DNA of 64,000 bases from Mytilisepta virgata (GCA_028015205.1 CM051518.1:59475978-59539977); one strand, 5' to 3'; positions 47,778 to 56,053 are shown, counted from the first letter of the stretch. Made by a program: numbers and translations. The notes: generated from the letters alone by a model not told the origin.

Positions 47778-48380
47778 AGTAGTATGTGGGCACAGTTCAG
47801 TTAGCATTTGAGGTGGTGCTGAGGTGGTGCTACCGGAAGTGACGTCAACCGGAAATGACGTCACCGGAAGTGACGTGACCGGAACCGGAAGTCAGGTGAC
47901 CGGAACCAGAAGTGATTTTTGCGCGCATGCACAACCGGAAGTGGGTAGTTTTCCCGCCCTTTGTTGCCGGAAGTGACGCAAGTCACGTGCTAGGACCCGG
48001 ATGTGTGTTCTGCGCATGCGTAGGAGGAACCGGAAGTACCCGGAAGTGGTTTGCGCGCATGCGCAACCGGAAGTGATGGATTTTCCCGCCATTTCTTTAC
48101 GGAAGTGACGTAAGTCACAGACTCGGACCCGGATGTGTGGTCTGCGCATGTTCAGGCGGAACCGGAAGTGATTTGCGCGCATGCGCAACCGGAAGTAGTG
48201 GATTTTGGCGCCATTTGTTGCCGGAAGTGACGCAAGTCACGTGGTAGGACCCGGATGTGTGGTCTGCGCATGTTCAGGCGGAACCGGAAGTGGTTGGTGG
48301 AACCGGAAGTAGTGGTTTTTCGCGCCATTTTATCATATTTTGTTTACGGAAGTGACGTAAGTCACGGACCCTAATGTTGA
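47778..48380 (+). repeat. Left terminal inverted repeat (~600 bp) with ETS/CRE/NRF-1 motifs
   Basis: The outer ~130 bases match the reverse complement of 63126-63255 exactly, then the match continues with scattered changes. Internally it is made of ~150-170-bp tandem units. Each has CCGGAAGTGACG(C/T)AAGTCAC, GGACCCGGATGTGTG, TCTGCGCATG and CCGCCATTT. I count about thirteen CCGGAAGT, two TGACGTCA near the tip, and several GCGCATGCGC-like words. The left copy holds more units than the right. Open frames across it are repeat translations. The inner boundary is approximate. Confidence 0.92.
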
Positions 48381-48805
48381 TGCTTGACCATATTAATTAT
48401 CTCCCTTTTCCCGCACTTCTCGGTCGTCTCTGGATCTTTCATCGGTCTAATACTCTCACTGTTATGTCCGAGAGTATACGAAGTACACTATTAGATTATC
48501 TCTCCCCTTTTCCGCGCTTTTCATTACGGGTGATGTTTTCTGTGAGGACCAACGGTAGGATTGGATTATGTCCCCTTACCTCCAAGTAATGCTGTCACCA
48601 ATGGATGGGTGTCCTTAGCAACGGCGGTCCATTTCATTGCATTCACTTCTCTTCTCTTGCTCCATCCCGCTCTTTGCTACTCCTTGCTGCTCATCGCTAC
48701 TCAGGCTTGTTGCTGTTCGTCATCGCTGCTCTTCTCCTGCTCTTTGCTGCTCAACGCTGCTCTGCACTGTACTCAGACCTGAAAGCACCCTAAAGACAAT
48801 CGTTT
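48381..48805. other. Left internal spacer, no gene supported
   Basis: CT-rich sequence (GCTGCTC.., CTTGCTCC..) with three overlapping Ser/Leu/Cys-rich short frames. None has a motif or good start context, and none resembles a Polinton protein. Confidence 0.45.
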
Positions 48806-48908
48806 ACCCTAACACTAGTTCTGCTTTGCAGCCTGCTTCAAAGTCATGTTTTAAAGGGTGGATTGGTCTCAATCCCTTATGACTTTGAAGTGGTACTAGT
48901 GTTAGGGA
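48806..48908. repeat. ~100-bp inverted repeat (hairpin) inside left end
   Basis: ACCCTAACACTAGT (48806-48819) pairs with ACTAGTGTTAGGGA (48895-48908; 13 of 14), and CTTCAAAGTCAT (48836-48847) pairs with ATGACTTTGAAG (48879-48890; 12 of 12). It contains TGCAGCCTGC, also present in the module at 62643. Telomere-like TTAGGG words lie at its end and 15-25 bases beyond. Confidence 0.75.
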
Positions 48909-48929
48909 TAAGATTATTTTAGGGTTAGG

Positions 48930-49150
48930 TAAGTATTTTATTATTTTATAATTTTTTTTCTATTTATATTATCATATTTTTTTTATTTAATATATTTACA
49001 TAATTTTTTAATTTTTTATTATTTTTTTTTTTTATATTTAATATTTTTTTTTATTATTATTTTTTTTAATTTTTATTATTATTATTTTTATTTTTTTAAT
49101 TTTTTAATTTTTAATTTTTTTAATTTTTTATTATTATTTTTTATATTTTT
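48930..49150. repeat. T-rich low-complexity tract
   Basis: About 220 bases of nearly pure T with A interspersed (TTTTTTATT-type). It sits between the left TIR region and the first promoter and mirrors the A-rich tract just inside the right TIR. Confidence 0.8.
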
Positions 49151-49220
49151 TGGCGTCCATGTTGGATCCCGTTAATGTGACGTCGTGGAAATTTCCATTA
49201 GAAAACGTGTTGAAACATGT

Positions 49221-49443
49221 CGGTGGACGCGGACCTGAACGTAGACACTCATGGTGCCCTCTTTTACGTCCGCGTTCAGGAAAAAAAATCGAAAATTTCG
49301 GTCGACGCGGACCTGAACGAAGACACCCATGGTGCTCTCTATTCCGTCCGCGTCCAGGAAAAAATCGAAAATTTTGGTCGACGCGGACCTGAGCGAAGAC
49401 ACCCTTGGTGTTCTCTTTTACGTCCGCGTTCTGGCTATATATA
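49221..49443 (+). promoter_or_regulatory. Promoter cassette P1: three ~77-bp units plus TATA box, upstream of polymerase
   Basis: Three direct units start near 49224, 49301 and 49377. Each reads (G)ACGCGGACCTGA.CG.AGACAC..TGGTG.(N)..CGTCCGCGT, so GACGCGGAC and GTCCGCGT pair within each unit. Units 1 and 2 end in an A-run with TCGAAAATTT. The last unit runs into TATATATA (49436-49443), about 50 bases before ATG 49494. The same cassette with two units is at 61520-61666. Confidence 0.8.
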
Positions 49444-49493
49444 CAGATGAAAATTTATACATATCGTCTTGAACCTTTGAAAAGGTAACGACT

Positions 49494-49757
49494 ATGTTCT
49501 CTTGCGAGAAGTGCAGTAAGACGTTTACGGAGAAGAGAAGCCTGATTCGCCACCAGAAGACACATGCTGTTGCGGACCAGACGTATTCATGCCAGGTATG
49601 TGGAAAGGAGTTTACCAGAGCAGATGTCAGGAATCGCCACCAGGAGTCCCACCAGTACACCCTGGAGTGTCCAGACTGTGGGCAGTACTTTAACAGATCG
49701 GAAACCTTGCTCGCCACAGACTGTTGCATACCAAGCCAGATGCCAAGCCCAGGATGA
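49494..49757 (+). CDS. C2H2 zinc-finger leader of the DNA polymerase (frame-broken N-terminus)
   Basis: Starts at ATG 49494, about 50 bases after a TATA box. It encodes two complete C2H2 fingers (CEKCSKTF..H..TH; CQVCGKEF..RH..SH) and the first half of a third (CPDCGQYFNRSETL). The third finger's histidines and linker are not in this frame; they are in the next gene's frame, which is open from 49694. The break therefore lies between 49694 and ~49713 and equals a one-base loss. The frame runs on to TGA 49755-49757, overlapping the polymerase ATG as ATGA. It probably was the N-terminal DNA- or protein-binding part of the polymerase. Confidence 0.8.
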   Translation: MFSCEKCSKTFTEKRSLIRHQKTHAVADQTYSCQVCGKEFTRADVRNRHQESHQYTLECPDCGQYFNRSETLLATDCCIPSQMPSPG

Positions 49758-52700
49758 TGAAACCAGTCAAGAGACCAGCCTCGCCACTACCTGGCCCCAG
49801 TGCGGAAAGACGCAGGATGAGCAGACCAGACAACCTACCAGTGAAGACAGCCATCAACCTTCAGCCAGACGTATTGCCAGAAGATCCCGATACCAGGGTT
49901 TTGTACCTGAGACACTGGCAGACCATCCGGACAGAAGAAAATACCGGCAACCGTGTCCAGGATCGGTTCAACTTTACGTTGAACGAAATTACAACTGGTA
50001 CCTTTCCTGACATGGTTCGCCACATGTTCGAACTGCAGACCACGGCCTTCAAGATCAACGTGTCGTTTGGCTTTGTACTGAGGAACGTAGAGACCGGAGA
50101 ACTTAGATACTTCCATTCCAGCCAGAACAACGCCAGGTTTTTCAACATACCACACCTGATAAGAAACGAAGAAGACATAGAGCAGTTTCTGGAAGAATTG
50201 AGCCGTCACGACATTTTGGAGTTCATCCGGCAGCAGAGACCAGATACCAAGTGGGTGGTGCATTTACAGACAAATGCCACGTTCTATGTTAACAAGTTGG
50301 TGGAACACCCGATAGGAGCCAGAGTCGTGTTACCAGACTTCATTTTGAAAAACCGTGGTGTCGTCGCACTGGTTGCTGGATCCCATGGGCCATATGATGA
50401 CAACCTGTGTTTTTTCCGGTGTTTGGCCGTCCACCGTGGTTTTGCAGTAACAGACGTAGAAGTACCTGCCAAGACTTACCATCGCCAATATTTGCAGAAG
50501 ACAGAAATGGCCGGCGGTGATTTCAAGGGGATTTGTTTAGACGATTTGGCGTACATCGAACCACTGTTCCAACTCAACATCTGTGTGTACGATCTTCAAG
50601 AGACAGAAGACGGCGACGTAGCGGCGAGATTGGTACGACGTTCTCCTTACAGTTTCCAGGACACCATGAACTTGAATTTGTACGACAACCATTTTAGTTA
50701 TGTCAGCAACATGGAGAAATACAGTCACAGTTACCTGTGTTCAAAATGTGACAAGATGTGGAAGCATGTGGGTATGCTTCATAGACACGAGAGAACCTGC
50801 ACCGGCGAAGTACTCTACAAATATCCCGGCGGAGTGTACCATACACCACAGACAGTGTTCGAACGTTTGGAGGACGAAGGAATCCAAGTTCCGGTAGAGG
50901 ACAGATATTATCCGTACAGAGCCACCTACGATATAGAGGCGATGCTTCAACCTACAGACAAACCGAGGTCGGATAAATTGGAATGGACCAGTCAACACGT
51001 TTTGCTCAGCGTTTCCGTGTGTTCCAACGTACCGGAGTTTACAGAGCCAATTTGTTTCGTGTCCGAAGGCGATAGCAGTGAAACAGTTGATTCGTGTTTG
51101 ATACATTTGACAGAAATAAGTGACAAAGCCTTTCGCCTACTGATGCCCAGGTACGCTGGTGTATTTGAAGAGATCCAAGAGAGACTGGACCGGGACCTGG
51201 AAGAATACCAAGACGACGAAGAGCGAGAACGCCAGGAAAAGAAACATCACCTGTACAAGTTGAAGCAGCAACTAGAACGACATCTCCAAGAATTACCCGT
51301 GATTGGGTTCAACACCGGGAAATACGACGTGAACGCCATGAAGATAGATTTCTTCACTCGTCTGGTGGAAAGTCACAAGATAAAGTATACAGTGAAGCGC
51401 AATAACAATTTCATGTGTATCAAGACGGAGAAGTTGAAATTTTTGGACATCACCAACTACCTGGCGCCCGGCTTTAGTTACTCACAGTTTTTGAAAGCCT
51501 ACGGCTGTGCGGAAGAGAAAGGATTTTTTCCATACGAGTGGATGACGGGTTTAGACAAGTTGGCAGTGACGGAGTTACCACCACACCAGGCATTTTTCAG
51601 TACGCTGAAAAACGAGAACATTGCACCCGAAGAGTACCAGCTGTGTCGCCAAGTCTGGCAGGAAAAGAAAATGAAGAACGTGAAAGAGTTCCTGATATGG
51701 TACAACAACAAAGACGTGGAGCCCATGCTGGAAGCCATCGAGAAGATGTTTGTATATTACAAGGGATTGAAGGTGGACATGTTTAAACACGGCATCAGCG
51801 TACCGGGACTCACACTGAAAACCATGTTCGATGGTCTATCCGATTATTTCACCGTTCCGGACAAGAAGAACAAAGATCTGTACGAGTTATACAAAGAAAA
51901 CATAGTGGGTGGACCCAGCATCGTCTTCCACAGATACCACGAGAAAGACCAGACCTTCATCCGGCCTGCTGAATACGAAGACCCAAAACCGTGCAAGAAG
52001 ATCTACGGTGTGGACGCCAATGCTTTGTACCTGTGGAGCATCATGCAGGATATGCCAACGGGTCACTTCGTCCGACGCAAGAGCGAGGACCATTTTAAAA
52101 GACAGACACCTCGAAGGTACGAAAGAATGGCAATCGAGTGGATGGAATGGGAAGCCAAGGAGACAGGACACCACATACGTCACCAGGGGAACGACACGGA
52201 AAAACTGATCGGACGTCGGCGCCTTCCCGTGGACGGCTACTGTAAGGATACTAATACAGTTTACGAGTTCCAGGGCTGCCTGTGGCACGGACATTGTTGT
52301 CGCCTGACTCGGGGAAAGACAGAAAACCCGTTGAACGGAAAGAGCTTGGAAGAATTAAACAAGGCCACCCGAGAAAAAATAGAGTACATTACAGAAAACG
52401 ACTACCAAGTGAAACAGATGTGGGAGTGCGAATGGGATCGGTTAAAGAAAGAAGACCAAGGAATCAAGACCTTCGTGTCTCAGAGACAGAGACCCTGCGA
52501 TCGTTTCGCCACCATGACCGAAGACGACATCATGAGAGCCGTGATGGAGGACAAGTTGTTTGGTGCCTTAGAAGTGGACCTGCACGTACCTGAGGACCTA
52601 AAGTCAAAATTTGCAGAAATGCCTCCAGTCTTCAAGAACGTGGATGTGTCCAGAGACGACATTGGGGACCACATGAAGAGTTATGCAGAAGAAAAAGGAA

Positions 52701-53686
52701 TCATGTCCCAGCCTAGAAAGTCTTTAATCGGCAGCATGTTTGGAGAGAAGATCATGGTGATATCCCCGTTGCTGAAATGGTACGTCAACCACGGACTGAA
52801 AGTCACCAAGATTTACCAAGTGGTGGAGTACACACCGTCGGCGTGTTTCAGAGCCTTCGGCGATCAAGTCAGTGATGCCAGGCGAGCCGGAGATACCGAC
52901 CCAAATAAGAAGATAATTGCCGAAAACGAGAAACTGAGGGGAAATTCCAGCTACGGCAAGACGGTGACCAACAAGGAAAGACACACGGATGTGATTTACT
53001 GCCAGGAACACCAGATCAGTCGCTACCTCGTGGATCCTTCTTTCCGCCGGTGCAACCAGCTGAGTGACAAAACTTTCGAAGTGGAAATGAGTAAGAAGAC
53101 CATACACCTGGACCTGCCCATGCACATTGGGTGTTTCGTTTACCAGTACGCCAAGCTTCGGATGTTGGAATTTTATTACGATTTTATGGACGTTTTTGTG
53201 GATCGCCGTGATTATCAATATTGTGCAATGGACACCGACAGTGCCTACATGGCTCTCCCTGGCGATAGTTTGGAGGAAGTGATCAAACCGGAGTTGCGTC
53301 GGCGCTTTGAAGCAGAGAAGAAGAATTGGTTTCCCCGTACTGACACACCACAACTGGCTGCTTGGGACAAGAGGACTCCAGGACTATTCAAGACAGAATT
53401 CAGTGGTGACGGGATGATTGCCCTGTGTAGCAAGACGTACTTCTGCTTTGGAGACGAAACCAAGTTCAGCTGTAAAGGAATCAACAGGAGAACAAACGAC
53501 ATCAACAAGGAGAAATACATGGACGTTCTCCTGTCGAAGAACTCTGGCTCCGGAACCAACAGAGGGTTTCGCTCTGTAGACAACCAAATCTATACCTACT
53601 TGCAAGAGCGAGCTGGTTTTTCGTACTTTTACCCAAAACGTAAAGTTTTGGCGGACGGGGTGTCTACGACACCCTTAGATATTTAA
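49754..53686 (+). CDS. POLB: Protein-primed DNA polymerase B (pPolB)
   Basis: About 1310 codons from the first ATG (49754); the frame is open from 49694. This replicates the element by protein priming. Order of regions (residues counted from 49724): an OTU-protease-like block GPYDDNLCFFRCLAVHRG (~222-239) with a later NHFSYV (~318); a C2H2-like finger YLCSKCDKMW..H..HERTC (~332-352); ExoI YDIEAM (~402); polymerase motif A DANALYLW (~763); an inserted block VDGYCKDTNTVYEFQGCLWHGH (two parts: VDGYC..TVYEF and GCLWHGH, ~833-855) like the Vsr/PD-(D/E)XK nuclease fold; motif B NSSYGK (~1073); motif C DTDS (~1170). It ends in the usual TTPLDI. All catalytic motifs look intact. The OTU and nuclease calls are inferred from short motifs. 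A long antisense frame at 52724-53353 is a shadow. Confidence 0.95.
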   Translation: MMKPVKRPASPLPGPSAERRRMSRPDNLPVKTAINLQPDVLPEDPDTRVLYLRHWQTIRTEENTGNRVQDRFNFTLNEITTGTFPDMVRHMFELQTTAFKINVSFGFVLRNVETGELRYFHSSQNNARFFNIPHLIRNEEDIEQFLEELSRHDILEFIRQQRPDTKWVVHLQTNATFYVNKLVEHPIGARVVLPDFILKNRGVVALVAGSHGPYDDNLCFFRCLAVHRGFAVTDVEVPAKTYHRQYLQKTEMAGGDFKGICLDDLAYIEPLFQLNICVYDLQETEDGDVAARLVRRSPYSFQDTMNLNLYDNHFSYVSNMEKYSHSYLCSKCDKMWKHVGMLHRHERTCTGEVLYKYPGGVYHTPQTVFERLEDEGIQVPVEDRYYPYRATYDIEAMLQPTDKPRSDKLEWTSQHVLLSVSVCSNVPEFTEPICFVSEGDSSETVDSCLIHLTEISDKAFRLLMPRYAGVFEEIQERLDRDLEEYQDDEERERQEKKHHLYKLKQQLERHLQELPVIGFNTGKYDVNAMKIDFFTRLVESHKIKYTVKRNNNFMCIKTEKLKFLDITNYLAPGFSYSQFLKAYGCAEEKGFFPYEWMTGLDKLAVTELPPHQAFFSTLKNENIAPEEYQLCRQVWQEKKMKNVKEFLIWYNNKDVEPMLEAIEKMFVYYKGLKVDMFKHGISVPGLTLKTMFDGLSDYFTVPDKKNKDLYELYKENIVGGPSIVFHRYHEKDQTFIRPAEYEDPKPCKKIYGVDANALYLWSIMQDMPTGHFVRRKSEDHFKRQTPRRYERMAIEWMEWEAKETGHHIRHQGNDTEKLIGRRRLPVDGYCKDTNTVYEFQGCLWHGHCCRLTRGKTENPLNGKSLEELNKATREKIEYITENDYQVKQMWECEWDRLKKEDQGIKTFVSQRQRPCDRFATMTEDDIMRAVMEDKLFGALEVDLHVPEDLKSKFAEMPPVFKNVDVSRDDIGDHMKSYAEEKGIMSQPRKSLIGSMFGEKIMVISPLLKWYVNHGLKVTKIYQVVEYTPSACFRAFGDQVSDARRAGDTDPNKKIIAENEKLRGNSSYGKTVTNKERHTDVIYCQEHQISRYLVDPSFRRCNQLSDKTFEVEMSKKTIHLDLPMHIGCFVYQYAKLRMLEFYYDFMDVFVDRRDYQYCAMDTDSAYMALPGDSLEEVIKPELRRRFEAEKKNWFPRTDTPQLAAWDKRTPGLFKTEFSGDGMIALCSKTYFCFGDETKFSCKGINRRTNDINKEKYMDVLLSKNSGSGTNRGFRSVDNQIYTYLQERAGFSYFYPKRKVLADGVSTTPLDI

Positions 53687-53789
53687 TCGGATGAACGGCT
53701 GACCGACTCGATTGTACATATGTACTTTATGTAGTGGGAAAGCTTTTCATTTGATGTATGAACAGACCACTCTTTTTTGAGTCGTCTGT

Positions 53790-53799
53790 TAACCGATAA

Positions 53800-53849
<50 letters not shown>

Positions 53850-54008
53850 AAAAAAGAAAAAATTAAAAAAAAAAAAAAAAAAAAGAAAAAAAGAAAAAAT
53901 TAAAAAAAAAAAAAAAAAAAAGAAAAAAAGAAAAAATTAAAAAAAAAAAAAAAAAAGAAAAAATTAAAAAAAAAAGTAAAAAGTAACAAAAAAAAACCAA
54001 AAAAAAAG
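53790..54008. repeat. A-rich tract after the polymerase gene
   Basis: About 210 bases of nearly pure A, with internal periodic AAAGAAAAAAAGAAAAAATT units, beginning ~105 bases after the polymerase stop. It is followed at once by the TAATGCAGCC module. Similar tracts occur after the protease and CARD genes. Confidence 0.85.
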
Positions 54009-54014
54009 GAAAGG

Positions 54015-54081
54015 TTAATGCAGCCTATGTATATACTTGTATATATGTAGACAGTTACCAGCCTGTCAATGCAGAGTAGCC
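54015..54081 (+). ncRNA. Conserved TAATGCAGCC module, copy A (function unknown)
   Basis: TTAATGCAGCCT (54015-54026), a palindromic TATATAC/GTATATA loop region, then AGCCTGTCAATGCAGAGT and GCCTTTTTT. The two arms AATGCAGCCT and AGCCTG..AATGCAGA are shared with copies at 61357 and 62643. Each copy follows an A-tract. It may be an RNA 3'-end or stability structure. The RNA nature is inferred from structure only. Confidence 0.45.
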
Positions 54082-54099
54082 TTTTTTATGAACTAGGAA

Positions 54100-54212
54100 C
54101 CTGTGATCAAAAACACAGGAGCTCAACCCACAGAGCTGCCTAGCGCGTCCCCCAGGTGGCGGATAGGGGACCCCCTCTCGTTGAGGGTTGTCAGGTCGTT
54201 AAAAGCCCTGAC
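54100..54212 (+). other. Run of four short GC-rich hairpins (possible structured RNA)
   Basis: Consecutive perfect stems: CCTGTG/CACAGG (54100-54119), AGCTC/GAGCT (54120-54137), GTCCCC/GGGGAC (54147-54171) and GTCAGG/CCTGAC (54190-54212). It then runs to TAGTGGGTGTTTGG and ten A's. The composition differs from flanking element sequence. It could be a leader RNA of the next gene or a small inserted retroelement end; I cannot tell which. Confidence 0.5.
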
Positions 54213-54351
54213 CGCGGACCATAGTGGGTGTTTGGAAAAAAAAAACTGTTTCTAAATTTACACTCATTTTCTATTTATAGAGGAAAGACGTGCCTGTCAA
54301 TGCCTAGTGTCATAAAAGGAAGTGAAGATAATCAGAGAAGTCATTCGTACG

Positions 54352-54582
54352 ATGGACCCCTTCCAAGCATACGAGAGAATCGTCACTGCCATGTTCGAAG
54401 ACGGTGTGGTGAACCAAGGAAGACTGGTCGTATTGTCGGCGTTTACTCGTACCTATTGTGAACAGTTTCCGGATTGGGCGCCGCATATTTGGACAATGTA
54501 TCATCGTGTTGATCTATCGAAAAGGTTGGAATTGACCAATGAAAATGACAGATTTTCGACCAATCGGAGCGGAAGAAGTTAA
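54352..54582 (+). CDS. Small BH1-like (Bcl-2-like) protein, 76 residues
   Basis: From ATG 54352, ~75 bases after a TATA-like TATTTATAG (54271-54279), to TAA 54580-54582. It contains VTAMFEDGVVNQGRLVVLSAF, i.e. F-x-D-G-x-x-N-x-G-R-x-V-x-L-x-x-F, which matches the BH1 motif of Bcl-2 proteins except that the usual Trp after Asn is Gln. A Trp pair (PDWAPHIW) follows where BH2 would lie, but a BH2 is not clear. At 76 residues it is far shorter than a full Bcl-2 fold and has no C-terminal membrane anchor. A Bcl-2-like death regulator is plausible; a chance motif in an unrelated helical protein is the alternative. Its 3' end overlaps the CCAAT array of the next gene. Confidence 0.55.
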   Translation: MDPFQAYERIVTAMFEDGVVNQGRLVVLSAFTRTYCEQFPDWAPHIWTMYHRVDLSKRLELTNENDRFSTNRSGRS

Positions 54583-54678
54583 CCAATCAAGATGTCTTAA
54601 AGATAGCCAATCCTGTTTCGAGTTTCATGATATAAGAACCAATCCAGTCCATCTTCACAAATATATATATATAAATAG
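54536..54678 (+). promoter_or_regulatory. Five CCAAT boxes and TATA box upstream of PC4 gene
   Basis: CCAAT occurs at 54536, 54560, 54583, 54607 and 54639, all on the plus strand, spaced 24, 23, 24 and 32 bases (near 2 or 3 helical turns). Most sit in (G/A)CCAATC/G context. TATAAATAG lies at 54670-54678, 31 bases before ATG 54709. A sixth CCAAT at about 55302 precedes the ATPase gene. This is a likely NF-Y-type promoter. Confidence 0.75.
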
Positions 54679-54708
54679 ACCAGCTAGAAAAAGAATCAGC
54701 CAGCCGAC

Positions 54709-55225
54709 ATGCCACGTAAAGAAAAGAAAACCAAAGACCAGACCGAGAGCGATATCGTCCAAGACGCCATGACAGCTTCGGATATTCCTTTGAAAGTACC
54801 ATTGGGTGGAGGACGTTATGCAGAGCTGACAGAATGGAATGGCAGTAAAAGAGTAGATCTCAGATTTTGGGAAAGTGAAACGGTGCCCACCAAGACCGGA
54901 GTGAGCTTATCTTTGATACAATGGAAAGCTTTATGCGAGACTACTGATGTTCTGGATGATTTGATCGGTAGAGTACAGGATAAAGAACCGGTGGACTGGA
55001 GATATCACATTGGGGACAATGTATTCGTCACCGTCAAATCCCCATACCCCACTATTTGGATAAGAAAAGCACTTTATACCCCGGGGAGACTGGACCTATC
55101 GTCCAACAAAGAGAGGAATCGGCTTGGACACCTTCGAATGGAAAGAACTGAAGAAGATCATACCTTTGTTTGAAGAGAAAGATCCAGAACTTAAAACATT
55201 GACTGATGTAGATTTTGTAAAATAA
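54709..55225 (+). CDS. Tandem PC4-like ssDNA-binding protein (frameshifted)
   Basis: ATG 54709 is 31 bases after TATAAATAG. The N-terminus is Lys-rich. The first PC4 domain (residues ~30-82) shows GGGRYAELTEWNG, RVDLRFWE and PTKTGVSLSLIQWKAL, the canonical PC4 strands and helix. A second starts at ~101 with GDNVFVTVKSPYPTIWIRK. At about 55108-55118 the frame breaks by one base: the open frame runs on to a stop at 55171-55173, while the conserved end of the second domain lies one frame over and stops at 55223-55225. PC4 proteins bind single-stranded DNA and aid transcription or replication. The gene is paralogous to the C-terminal half of the CARD gene at 61700. Confidence 0.85.
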
Positions 55226-55318
55226 AATATGAAACTGTTTCATTTGTGTTTGTCGTCGATAAATATCCCAGTATACAATCACATCGATCAGTCTTGAACT
55301 ACCAATCAAACCGACAAC

Positions 55319-56053
55319 ATGAGTACCGAGTGGCCTTCCGATCAACAAACCCCATTCCTTGAGCAAGAAGAACCTTACTATTGTAATCCTACCAAAGACC
55401 CCAATATCTTTTATTGTTCAGATGGATTCGATCCGAATCATTTCATGCCTTGGATTCACCCGTTTACCTGTTTGATTGCCGGTCCTACGGGAAGTGGGAA
55501 ATCGGTCTTTGTCAAACGATTCGTGGCTAATATCCACCATATGATGTGCCCTTTTCCTGCTCGAATTTTATGGTGTTATAGCGAATACCAAACGCTTTAT
55601 GGTACCGTGGACGGTGTAGAATTTATACAAGGACTACCCGATATCGATAGTTTAGATTCGAGTAGGCGACACTTGATTATCATCGATGATTTGATGACAG
55701 AAACCGATGACCAAGTGGCTTCCTTATTTACTAAAAAGAGTCATCATCGAAACATCAGCGTCATGTATATCGTACAAAACATCTTTCATCAGGGTAAACA
55801 CCACAGGACCATCAGTCTCAATGCTCATTACATGGTCTTATTCAAGAATCCTCGAGACGCTTCTCAGATTCATAGTTTGGCTCGACAAATGTTTCCTCGG
55901 AAAGGGGATCTTTTATTAGATGCCTATGCTGCCGCCACGGCCGAACCTCACGGGTATTTAATCATCGACATGAAACAACAGACTCCAGATCGACTGAGAT
56001 TGAGAAGCCATATTTTCCCCGGAGAAGTACAGAGTGCTTACGTGGATGCATAA
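55319..56053 (+). CDS. ATP: FtsK/HerA-type (A32-like) DNA-packaging ATPase
   Basis: A 244-residue protein with Walker A GPTGSGKS (55-62), Walker B HLIIIDDLM (118-126), a downstream sensor-like YIVQNIF and an NPRDASQIHSLA motif typical of Polinton and NCLDV packaging ATPases. It pumps the genome into the capsid. Length and motif order are normal, and the frame is intact. Start ATG 55319 follows ACCGACAAC; the gap to the PC4 gene is ~93 bases. Confidence 0.95.
   Translation: MSTEWPSDQQTPFLEQEEPYYCNPTKDPNIFYCSDGFDPNHFMPWIHPFTCLIAGPTGSGKSVFVKRFVANIHHMMCPFPARILWCYSEYQTLYGTVDGVEFIQGLPDIDSLDSSRRHLIIIDDLMTETDDQVASLFTKKSHHRNISVMYIVQNIFHQGKHHRTISLNAHYMVLFKNPRDASQIHSLARQMFPRKGDLLLDAYAAATAEPHGYLIIDMKQQTPDRLRLRSHIFPGEVQSAYVDA

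Noticed and set aside
47892..48188. 98-codon Arg-rich repeated ORF on the minus strand in the left TIR (and similar at 62760-63121)
   Set aside because: It translates the CCGGAAGT/GCGCATGCGC tandem units; the repetitive peptide only mirrors the DNA repeat.
49150..49450. Open frames of 76-80 codons on both strands with repeated RGPERRHPWC
   Set aside because: They translate the tandem promoter units, which also occur before the CARD gene where they again precede a TATA box.
52724..53353. 209-codon minus-strand open frame
   Set aside because: Antisense to the conserved palm region of the polymerase; no motif; a shadow of GC-rich coding DNA, as are 49835-50263, 51887-52294 and 60217-60711.
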